11,260 nt of DNA from CAMEON01 sp045577755. GTDB lineage: Bacteria > Bacillota > Clostridia > Oscillospirales > CAG-272. Position 1 is the stretch's first letter, and every line of letters begins with the position of its first letter. A model generated the notes under the pieces. It was not told the DNA's origin and searched no databases. It was given only the letters and a program-made list of their open reading frames with translations. A program made the translations under genes and the position numbers. The stretch is taken from positions 1 to 11,260 of the forward strand of contig JAZNJA010000085.1 in assembly GCA_045577755.1 (NCBI GenBank), given 5' to 3'. This document shows, in pieces, positions 1 through 5,192 of this stretch.

Positions 1-58
1 TGTTGTATAATTACCTCGCTTTCTTGTAGGTTTTTTGTGGCAATTAAATTATACAACA
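1..58. repeat. 12-bp perfect inverted repeat with 34-nt spacer
   Basis: TGTTGTATAATT (1-12) is repeated as its exact reverse complement AATTATACAACA at 47-58. The spacer is AT-rich. No T-tract follows the right arm, so it does not look like a simple terminator. It lies immediately before a strong terminator (63-107). It could be an operator, the end of a mobile element, or an mRNA structure at the 3' end of a gene that lies left of the window. The left arm starts at the first base, so its true extent is unknown. Confidence 0.5.
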
Positions 59-62
59 AAGC

Positions 63-107
63 AAGCGGTTGTTCAAGCCCTTTCGGTTTTGAACAACCGC
101 TTTTTTT
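63..107 (+). terminator. Rho-independent terminator of a gene left of the window
   Basis: A perfect 14-bp stem, AAGCGGTTGTTCAA (63-76) with TTGAACAACCGCTT (89-102), closes a 12-nt loop. It is followed by a run of seven T residues at 101-107. This is a textbook intrinsic terminator reading rightwards, and implies a plus-strand gene ending just outside the window. Read leftwards the T-tract is interrupted, so termination of the minus-strand operon from the right would be weaker. Confidence 0.85.
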
Positions 108-142
108 GATTTTTGGGGGAGTTAATGACTCAGCCTCTTTTG

Positions 143-155
143 CTGGTGGAGATAA
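143..155. repeat. Distal copy of tRNA-Ala 3'-end direct repeat (candidate att site)
   Basis: CTGGTGGAGATAA matches 3070-3082 exactly; there it covers the terminal CCA and the last acceptor-stem bases of the tRNA-Ala gene. Ten bases further on (165-171) the T-loop heptamer AGTCGAA also recurs, although the intervening segment is 9 nt here and 4 nt in the tRNA. The copy sits between the end of the cassette (201) and the terminator at 63-107. It is the position expected for the far attachment site of an element integrated at a tRNA 3' end. The site is also flanked by TTTGCT (139-144) and AGCAAA (160-165), a short inverted repeat. Confidence 0.55.
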
Positions 156-200
156 ATATAGCAAAGTCGAATAGCGAAGAATTCTTTTTACATCATCACA

Positions 201-674
201 TTACAAAACCGTATCCATAAGCTGTCCTGCGATATCTGTATTCTCGAAGCGCATGATGCTTTCCTCATGTGTACCAAAACTGAGGAAATTAACACTTCCA
301 TACCACACGACGGATTGATCGATAACAGTAAACTTCTGATGAAAATCGGATTTATAACTGACGATTATGCCGCTTTCTCTCAACTTCTCCGCACACTCGA
401 CAACCGTGTCACGATCCCTCTCTTTGAAATCCTCGGGAGGTCGTGTAACTACCGTTACCTTAACGCCGCTTTCAATAAATTGGATCTTTTCTTTCGCGGA
501 GCTGTATTTATTGAGGAAATGTATTGTTTTTTCAGCTATCTCAATATTTGTGTCGGATCGATTTGCCATTCCAAGCCTCTGTCTCAACCGCGCGTTTTCT
601 TCTTCGAGCTGCTTCGTCCTGCCCTCTAATTCGTTATAGCGAAGTACAAGCTCTTTATATAGCTTCTCATACAT
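201..674 (-). CDS. Coiled-coil protein with a single phospholipase-D (HKD) nuclease motif
   Basis: This encodes a 157-residue PLD-superfamily (PLDc_2-like) protein. The full signature HxK(x)4D(x)6GSxxN is present: H112, K114, D119, G126-S127, N129. It is followed by an acidic patch and the R-F-E-N segment typical of bacterial PLD domains attached to helicases or restriction proteins. Residues 1-40 are strongly charged and heptad-like, predicting a coiled coil. PLD nucleases need two HKD motifs, so a one-motif protein should work as a dimer, and the coiled coil may drive pairing. The first beta strand and helix of a typical domain seem shortened, so an internally deleted derivative of a larger protein is possible. 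The start at 674 has GAGGA (681-685) six bases upstream. It is the last gene of the minus-strand operon, 35 nt after the 710-1291 gene. Nuclease function is inferred; the target is unknown. Confidence 0.8.
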   Translation of the reverse strand: MYEKLYKELVLRYNELEGRTKQLEEENARLRQRLGMANRSDTNIEIAEKTIHFLNKYSSAKEKIQFIESGVKVTVVTRPPEDFKERDRDTVVECAEKLRESGIIVSYKSDFHQKFTVIDQSVVWYGSVNFLSFGTHEESIMRFENTDIAGQLMDTVL

Positions 675-709
675 TTTTCGTCCTCGCTTTATAGCATTAT
701 GTCATAACT

Positions 710-1291
710 TTATTTTTCAAAAAGTATATGCAAAGCCAGCAGAGGGAAATCAGAATAACTTTCTTCTGGATAAGCGTTACGCATTTTTTTATACTCTTCA
801 TATAAAAAGTCACACTCAGCATCCATACCCTTCATACCAAACACAAGACACGCGACTGCTTGGGCATACGGATTTCGGATTTCTTGATATCGCTTTCTCA
901 GTTCCAACACATACCGAAGATCATTTTTGACAAAACAACGGCCGGCAGTCTCAATAAAGCTGTCAAGCGCGCTTGTCAAATAACGTTTCAAAATCAATGG
1001 CATTGTTGTCTCAGCATATTCCGACACCTTTTCTATCATTTCGTGACGATTCTCTATAGCTTTGAGTTTTCTCATGTAATTTACGATGATTTCCGGATCA
1101 TTCATAGAAGCAATCATATTTCTTTCATCCGAGTTGTCGGGAACAGTAAGGCCCTTTACTTTGGCTAATTTATCAAACTGCTGAAACAAATCCGGTAGTG
1201 CAGCGTTTACACTGAAATAGAAAATATTTGCCGCAGACAATTCGGGAACCCTATGCGTGTCAAAAAACTTCTTGTCCAATTTATTTTTCAT
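710..1291 (-). CDS. Unrecognised helical protein of the island operon
   Basis: This encodes 193 residues in a family I do not recognise. The sequence is rich in charged and aromatic residues and reads as mostly alpha-helical. Examples are a long amphipathic stretch around residues 70-115 and another around 125-150 with paired R/K and E. There is no signal peptide, membrane segment or obvious catalytic motif, and the two cysteines are not in a metal-binding arrangement. The ATG at 1291 is preferred because CGAGG (1301-1305) lies nine bases upstream. An in-frame GTG at 1318 would overlap the end of the upstream gene by 11 nt and lacks a better site. It lies between the AlbA_2-type ATP-binding protein and the PLD nuclease, with 16 nt and 35 nt spacing, so it is probably a structural or adaptor partner of one of them. 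That role is inference only. Confidence 0.75.
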   Translation of the reverse strand: MKNKLDKKFFDTHRVPELSAANIFYFSVNAALPDLFQQFDKLAKVKGLTVPDNSDERNMIASMNDPEIIVNYMRKLKAIENRHEMIEKVSEYAETTMPLILKRYLTSALDSFIETAGRCFVKNDLRYVLELRKRYQEIRNPYAQAVACLVFGMKGMDAECDFLYEEYKKMRNAYPEESYSDFPLLALHILFEK

Positions 1292-1300
1292 AACATAAAT

Positions 1301-1305
1301 CCTCG
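1301..1305 (-). promoter_or_regulatory. Ribosome binding site fixing the start of the 193-residue gene
   Basis: CGAGG on the minus strand lies nine bases before the ATG at 1291. It falls within the last codons and stop region of the upstream reading frame, which suggests coupled translation. It favours 1291 over the earlier in-frame GTG at 1318. Confidence 0.6.
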
Positions 1306-1307
1306 TT

Positions 1308-2777
1308 TTACATATCACCCGGAATATGCAATTTCACGTAAGAGCCAACCACTACCTTTTCAAGAGCACCGATCTCCAGCATTTTTTCAATTGTGGAAGA
1401 AAGCTTTGCTGATATTCCTTTATATCCCATGGCTTTTGCAAGCTCGTTCATAGATAGTGTTCTGCCTTTGAGCGCCGCAAAAATGCGTTCTCTGTATTCA
1501 AGCTTCTTGGGATTGCTTTCGCTCTTGGGCAGAAAATACGAGTGGATTGGAAGAGTCACCGAAAGATACATCCGGTTATCATCCATATCAAATTTCGGTA
1601 AACTCGAACCGTTCTCTCGAAGTGCTCTTAATACGGTAGGATAACCTGTATTGCGGCCTTCTATCAAACGAAGCTCCTTCAGAAAATCACCGATTCGTCT
1701 GTTTCTGTAAATAGGAGATGTAATATTATAAGCCGAGATATTCTCCATAGTGATACTTCTGTCAAACCCGGGAAAGCTGGTGATCGTGATAGCTGTGGGC
1801 GTTATCTTAACTGTTATAGGTTCATTCACTTGATACGATCTATGATATACAGCATTCGATAATAACTCTTCAACAGCAGCATACGGATAATTATGAATCT
1901 TTACAGATTCTGCCTTGTGTGCTTCTTTTATGATCGCTTCTTTCAAAATATAGTTTTTGATATAAGAAAGCGCATCCTTCAATTGTCTTTGGATCGGGCC
2001 TGTGAATACCTTTTCCACCATATTAGTTCCTGTTGGATCGGGAATATCTACCACCTCAATTCTCGCATAACGGAAGTATCTCTCGGGGCGTTCCGAAAAC
2101 ATCAGTATTCCCACATTGAGCGGCTTGAGATTTTCTACGGGACCGGAAACCAATTGCATATCCTTTGCAATCTTTAGGGCATCCTCTTTCAATGAGATCT
2201 CATACAAGCTACTACCGATTTCTTTTAGATGCTGGCGCATAAGACCAATATCCAGATCTGAGATATCTGCCGCAAGATTTGCTCTGTCATCAAAGGGAAT
2301 ATCAGATGAAACGTAAAACAGTTGCTTTTCCTCCTCGGCAGAAGCGATGATGGTGCTGCTGAATTTTCTGATATAGTGCAGTTTATTTGCTTTTTCAGAG
2401 AAAATATCCTTGGATGCCTTGTAGGGTCTGCCGTAGCCACCCGGAACCCAAATGACGATGATATACCTTCCGTCAAAAAATACAGGTTCTACAATGGGGT
2501 TATACAAAGGTTCAATACAATGGCAGTAGCCTACAAGTTCTTTTAGAATTGTATCAATATCTCCCTGCGCGATTCCTTTGATAGGGAATACAGGACTCCC
2601 GTCAATTTCCTCAACCCCTACGACAATATATCCGCCGCCGACGTTGTCGATATCATTAGCAAAGGCACAAATGCTGTGAATGATAGGGTTGGGGTTCCAA
2701 TCGCTCTTGAACTCGATTCGTGTGGACTCTACAACTCTTTTATTGATCAGATCTTCGATGTTTATCGGTATTGCCAT
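1308..2777 (-). CDS. AlbA_2/Schlafen-type ATP-binding protein with C-terminal winged helix
   Basis: This encodes 489 residues with the architecture often annotated as RecG-C-terminal-like or ATP-binding transcriptional regulator. Residues 10-130 are an AlbA_2 (Schlafen AlbA) domain: E17, the E22-F-K24 segment and the A-F-A-N-D...G-G-G-Y-I-V-V-G-V block at 38-55. Residues 290-410 form a GHKL-like ATPase C-terminal module. It carries the N-box EELLSNAVYHRSY (303-315), a S-F-P-G-F turn (334-338) and an E-G-R-N-T-G-Y-P lid-like segment (373-380). Residues 428-480 form a winged helix, probably DNA-binding. The start has a strong AGGAGG (2783-2788) and a consensus promoter 38 bases further up. It is the first gene of the operon. 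Family members are variously regulators or accessory-island proteins; this one could be the sensor or controller of the two downstream genes. Family assignment is firm, exact role unknown. Confidence 0.87.
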   Translation of the reverse strand: MAIPINIEDLINKRVVESTRIEFKSDWNPNPIIHSICAFANDIDNVGGGYIVVGVEEIDGSPVFPIKGIAQGDIDTILKELVGYCHCIEPLYNPIVEPVFFDGRYIIVIWVPGGYGRPYKASKDIFSEKANKLHYIRKFSSTIIASAEEEKQLFYVSSDIPFDDRANLAADISDLDIGLMRQHLKEIGSSLYEISLKEDALKIAKDMQLVSGPVENLKPLNVGILMFSERPERYFRYARIEVVDIPDPTGTNMVEKVFTGPIQRQLKDALSYIKNYILKEAIIKEAHKAESVKIHNYPYAAVEELLSNAVYHRSYQVNEPITVKITPTAITITSFPGFDRSITMENISAYNITSPIYRNRRIGDFLKELRLIEGRNTGYPTVLRALRENGSSLPKFDMDDNRMYLSVTLPIHSYFLPKSESNPKKLEYRERIFAALKGRTLSMNELAKAMGYKGISAKLSSTIEKMLEIGALEKVVVGSYVKLHIPGDM

Positions 2778-2814
2778 ATATGCCTCCTGTTATCTCATGT
2801 GCTATTGTACCGTT

Positions 2815-2843
2815 ATTATATCATAAAAACGGCTGCGTGTCAA
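2815..2843 (-). promoter_or_regulatory. Consensus sigma-A promoter of the three-gene island operon
   Basis: On the minus strand TTGACA (2838-2843) and TATAAT (2815-2820) are separated by exactly 17 bases. Both hexamers match consensus. Transcription should start near 2808, giving a leader of about 30 nt before the ATG at 2777. No operator-like palindrome overlaps it, so expression may be constitutive and strong, unusual for an acquired cassette. Confidence 0.88.
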
Positions 2844-2955
2844 TGTTTCAGACAAAACTTCGTCGATGGTTTCGACAAAAATGCATCGAAGCTATCGAAA
2901 GAGAAGGAGCATGATGGTTTGTTGCCATATATATGCCAAGATTGCTAAGTAATTA

Positions 2956-2985
2956 GCCGAGAGTGACCATTGGGGTACTCTCGGC
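2956..2985. repeat. Hairpin in the gap between island operon and tRNA
   Basis: GCCGAGAGT (2956-2964) pairs with ACTCTCGGC (2977-2985), and the inner ACC/GGT can extend the stem past a one-base bulge. Neither strand has a T-tract, so it is not a standard terminator. It occupies part of the 293-base non-coding stretch 2778-3070. The rest of that stretch holds the operon promoter, about 110 bases without recognisable content, and the tRNA terminator. Confidence 0.5.
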
Positions 2986-3008
2986 GGTAACATTTAATAA
3001 GTATATCC

Positions 3009-3064
3009 AAAATAGAAAAAGCAAACCCGAACAGTTCCGTCGTAACGAGACCGTTCGGATTTGC
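3009..3064 (-). terminator. Rho-independent terminator downstream of tRNA-Ala
   Basis: Read on the minus strand, GCAAATCCGAAC (3053-3064) pairs with GTTCGGGTTTGC (3021-3032) over 12 bp with one G-U wobble. Five T residues follow directly, then a further T-rich run down to 3009. It starts seven bases past the tRNA 3' end. It should stop tRNA transcripts before they reach the island operon. Confidence 0.85.
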
Positions 3065-3069
3065 TTGTT

Positions 3070-3146
<77 letters not shown>

Positions 3147-3189
3147 ATTGGTCACCGGATTATCGGCGGTTGTTTTTCGCAACGACGAT

Positions 3190-3218
3190 ATTATAGCACA
3201 AGTGCGGGGGTTTGTCAA
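3190..3218 (-). promoter_or_regulatory. Consensus promoter of tRNA-Ala
   Basis: The minus strand carries TTGACA (3213-3218), a 17-base spacer and TATAAT (3190-3195), a perfect sigma-A promoter. It is about 44 bases upstream of the mature tRNA 5' end. The spacer is C-rich. Confidence 0.88.
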
Positions 3219-3308
3219 TAGGTTTTTGAAAGTTTTTTGAAAAATTTGTTTATTTTTTCGCCTCGGATCCGCCGCGAGAAGCTCGGGCAGCTTCCCTGTG
3301 GGGTGCCG

Positions 3309-3893
3309 TCAGTTCCCGACGGCGGTGACCCGCAGAGGCGGCATGACGGCGCGGAGATGATACGCAGCGAAGGCGGGATCGTGGAGCCAGTCGGCCATGC
3401 GGTGGGCGGGGAGGAGGAGAGGCATACGGGGATGGACGGGCGCCACCGAGTCGTTGGCGGCGGTGGTCAGCACCGCGAAGCGGGGTGTCCCGTCTTCGTC
3501 CTTGCGCCAGAGGCCGCAGAGATAGGTGACCTCGGCATCCGGCAGAGAGAAGCGATGCTTGCTCTTATCCCGCGACCATTCGTAATACCCCAGCGTGGGA
3601 ATGACACAGCGGCGGCGGGCAAAGCTTTCCCGGAACAGGGGTTTTTCGTGCGCCGTTTCGGCACGGGCGTTGATCACGATCCCCTTTCCCGCGGGGGAGG
3701 GGATCCCCCACACAGCGGGAGCAGGGGCGTAGGAACGGGCGGGATCCCGGGTACGGCACAGGATGGGCACCGTATCCGTCGGGAAGACCTCCCCCCGCTT
3801 CAAGAGCGCCCGGGGCGCGGTGACGGCCAGCTCCTCATAGAGAGCACGGATATCCACGCTCCCATCCTCCTCGATCACGTATCTGCCGCACAT
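3309..3893 (-). CDS. SRAP-domain (HMCES/YedK-type) abasic-site protein
   Basis: This encodes a 194-residue SOS-response-associated peptidase family protein. Family members form a thiazolidine crosslink between the N-terminal cysteine and abasic sites in single-stranded DNA, shielding them from strand breakage and error-prone bypass. The catalytic Cys2 follows the initiator Met in MCGRY. The other active-site residues are in place: N75 in N-A-R-A-E-T, E105 in G-Y-Y-E-W, and H154 in V-H-P-R-M-P. Length is slightly short of the usual 210-230 but complete. The start at 3893 is fixed by Cys2 and by AAAGGAG six bases upstream. It is the last gene of the XRE-ImmA-SRAP operon, 57 nt after the peptidase gene. 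It sits with a Y-family polymerase, consistent with handling of damaged replication forks. Confidence 0.93.
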   Translation of the reverse strand: MCGRYVIEEDGSVDIRALYEELAVTAPRALLKRGEVFPTDTVPILCRTRDPARSYAPAPAVWGIPSPAGKGIVINARAETAHEKPLFRESFARRRCVIPTLGYYEWSRDKSKHRFSLPDAEVTYLCGLWRKDEDGTPRFAVLTTAANDSVAPVHPRMPLLLPAHRMADWLHDPAFAAYHLRAVMPPLRVTAVGN

Positions 3894-3950
3894 GGCGTTC
3901 TCCTTTCTACGGGCGGGACAGTCCCCGCGGCCGTCTGCCCGGATATGGGC

Positions 3951-4457
3951 TCATTTCAGAAAATCCGACCGATGCTCCTGGGAACGCAGGTCATACCCGC
4001 GGGCCCGCAAGCTGTCGATCTTCAGCGCTATCAAATTGACGTCCGAGCGCATGGCGCGGGCGATCTGCCCCACGTCGTAGCGGTAGCTGTAAATATAGTC
4101 CAGCAGCTCCTCGTCGGGCAACAGAATGGAGGCAGCCACCAGGTTGGCCTCGTACTCCCGCCGACAGGTCATGTCGTAGAGCTCCAGCTCCCCCAGCCCG
4201 CTGCCCATGGCGAAGGAACGGTGCAGGCGGTCATGCCCGATCTCGTGGGCACAGACGATGCGCTTGGTGTCCTCGTGGAGAGTGCTGTTGAGGAAGATGC
4301 ACCGCCGCTTCAGGATCACGCGGTACATTCCCTTGAGGCGGCCGAAGTCATCCTCATAAATATGGATGCCCAGTCCCTCGGCGATAGCAAAGGGATCGCG
4401 GGTCCCATATGTACGGACCAGTTGGCATCCGATCCGTTCACAGGCTTCCTGTTCCAT
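3951..4457 (-). CDS. ImmA/IrrE-family zinc metallopeptidase
   Basis: This encodes a 168-residue member of the ImmA/IrrE (M78-like) peptidases. The zincin motif HEIGH (H71, E72, H75) is intact. A conserved acidic segment follows, R-E-Y-E-A-N (E101, E103) leading into S-I-L-L-P (110-114); it supplies the third metal ligand and the typical signature of the family. Known relatives, ImmA of ICEBs1 and IrrE/PprI of Deinococcus, cleave XRE-type repressors after DNA damage. Here the gene lies 85 nt downstream of an XRE regulator in the same operon, so that regulator is the obvious substrate (inference). The start at 4457 has AAAGGAG nine bases upstream. There is no signal peptide, so it should act in the cytoplasm. 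Confidence 0.92.
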   Translation of the reverse strand: MEQEACERIGCQLVRTYGTRDPFAIAEGLGIHIYEDDFGRLKGMYRVILKRRCIFLNSTLHEDTKRIVCAHEIGHDRLHRSFAMGSGLGELELYDMTCRREYEANLVAASILLPDEELLDYIYSYRYDVGQIARAMRSDVNLIALKIDSLRARGYDLRSQEHRSDFLK

Positions 4458-4542
4458 GCCTGATGTCTCCTTTCCCCCCGTACGGGTGTCCCGTCTGCCT
4501 GAACGGCCCCCTCTCGCGGGTTATTCCCTTTTTCATCAAGGC

Positions 4543-4950
4543 TTACTCCTCTCCGCGGGCGCGGGAGGCGTATTTCTTGTTCTCCTCCTTGGCATCCCAG
4601 TAGGCGCGGTTGAGGGCGGCCATGATGGCGTCCTTCTCCTCCTCGGCCAGCTCACCGCCCGCGAAAAGTCCGCTGATCTCGGAGACCAGCTCCTCCACGT
4701 CCCGCGCCGCGCGGGCGCCTCCGCGCTCGTAGGCGCTTACCACAAAGCTTCCCTCCCGTCCGAGGAGGTACTCTATGGAGGTGTCCAGCGCCTCGGCCAT
4801 TTTCTGCACGATCTCCATCTGCTGAGGCTTGCGACTGCCCATTTCGTAATTCTGGATGGTACGGGCCGTCACTCCCGTCCGCCGCGCCAGCTCGGCCTGG
4901 GAGATGCCTACCTCCCGCCGTCTCTCCTTCAGTCTGTCCTTAAATACCAT
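4543..4950 (-). CDS. XRE-family helix-turn-helix repressor
   Basis: This encodes 135 residues. An HTH_3 (Cro/CI-like) domain covers about residues 5-63. The helix-turn-helix core I-S-Q-A-E-L-A...T-A-R-T-I-Q-N-Y-E-M-G-S-R-K-P (16-42) is followed by the usual hydrophobic helix ending at Y61-L-L-G. Residues 75-135 are an acidic, helical tail probably used for dimerisation or as the site of cleavage. It is the first gene of a minus-strand operon with an ImmA/IrrE peptidase and an SRAP protein, divergent from a Y-family polymerase gene. The start ATG at 4950 has AAGGAAGGA about 12 bases upstream, a rather long spacing; an out-of-frame ATG lies seven bases earlier. It most likely represses both its own operon and the polymerase promoter through the repeats at 4981-5062. 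Confidence 0.9.
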   Translation of the reverse strand: MVFKDRLKERRREVGISQAELARRTGVTARTIQNYEMGSRKPQQMEIVQKMAEALDTSIEYLLGREGSFVVSAYERGGARAARDVEELVSEISGLFAGGELAEEEKDAIMAALNRAYWDAKEENKKYASRARGEE

Positions 4951-4980
4951 ACGGCATACCCGTCCTTCCTTTTTTTCTCG

Positions 4981-5062
4981 AACACGAACACTTTATTGTT
5001 AAGTTTACTTGACTACCGTGTCCGTGTCGTGTATACTATAATTACGAAACCTTGTTCGTGTT
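4981..5062. promoter_or_regulatory. Shared operator region: inverted AACACGAACA repeats and ACGAA palindrome
   Basis: AACACGAACA (4981-4990) recurs as its exact complement TGTTCGTGTT at 5053-5062. A shorter palindrome, ACGAA-N6-TTCGT (5044-5059), sits over both predicted start sites. A further ACGAACG lies at 5077-5083 inside the leftward promoter spacer. CGTGT is also repeated three times (5017-5034) in the rightward promoter spacer. These are plausible binding sites for the adjacent XRE repressor. The central palindrome also resembles a Firmicutes LexA box in its outer bases but departs at three inner positions. Confidence 0.55.
5009..5037 (+). promoter_or_regulatory. Promoter of the Y-family polymerase gene
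   Basis: TTGACT (5009-5014), a 17-base spacer and TATACT (5032-5037) each differ from consensus by one base. The predicted start is near 5044, giving a long leader of about 149 nt before the ATG at 5193. The spacer contains three CGTGT repeats and the start site lies within the ACGAA palindrome, consistent with repression. Confidence 0.75.
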
Positions 5063-5065
5063 TAT

Positions 5066-5094
5066 AGCATATCACAACGAACGATTTTTGTCAA
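5066..5094 (-). promoter_or_regulatory. Promoter of the XRE-ImmA-SRAP operon
   Basis: On the minus strand TTGACA (5089-5094), 17 bases, then TATGCT (5066-5071). The predicted start is near 5059, with a leader of about 109 nt before the ATG at 4950. It faces the polymerase promoter, so the two transcripts would overlap by about 15 bases and the polymerases would interfere. Confidence 0.72.
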
Positions 5095-5192
5095 GAGGGT
5101 TACGGGAGAAAAACAAAAAAATCCCCTTTTTTTGGGGAAAACACCTCTATACATGGGGCGAAAGGGAATCCCGCCCTCCGAAGGGAGAGAGA

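Noticed and set aside
2676..2948. Plus-strand 90-codon frame crossing the island promoter, ending in a lysine-rich segment that could suggest a gene remnant.
   Set aside because: Most of it is antisense to the AlbA_2-type gene and its promoter, there is no convincing ribosome site, and the tail resembles no family that I recognise.
3278..3294. GAAGCT/AGCTTC hairpin downstream of the SRAP gene as a terminator.
   Set aside because: On the minus strand it is followed by an A-rich, not a T-rich, run, so it does not qualify as an intrinsic terminator.
3237..4463. Long plus-strand frame of about 408 codons opposite the SRAP and ImmA genes.
   Set aside because: It is the antisense shadow typical of GC-rich genes. 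The opposing frames have full catalytic motifs and ribosome sites, while this frame has neither.
4438..4536. A 32-codon minus-strand frame between the XRE and ImmA genes, with GAGGAG nine bases upstream of its ATG.
   Set aside because: It overlaps the start of the peptidase gene in another frame, its composition is low-complexity (G, R, P rich), and nothing supports translation beyond the ribosome site.
5045..5058. Possible LexA (DinR) box CGAAACCTTGTTCG at the polymerase start site.
   Set aside because: The outer bases fit CGAAC-N4-GTTCG but three inner positions depart from the Firmicutes consensus. The site is equally explained as an operator of the adjacent XRE repressor, so it is not claimed as LexA-bound.
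5122..5138. TCCCC-T7-GGGGA hairpin in the polymerase leader as a riboswitch or attenuator.
   Set aside because: It is only a five-pair stem in a low-complexity A/T and C/G run, with no alternative fold, aptamer-like core or leader peptide visible.
5052..5192. Upstream in-frame extension of the polymerase gene by 47 codons.
   Set aside because: It encodes a lysine and arginine rich stretch unlike the family, crosses the operator region, and the ATG at 5193 has the ribosome site and the conserved N-terminus.
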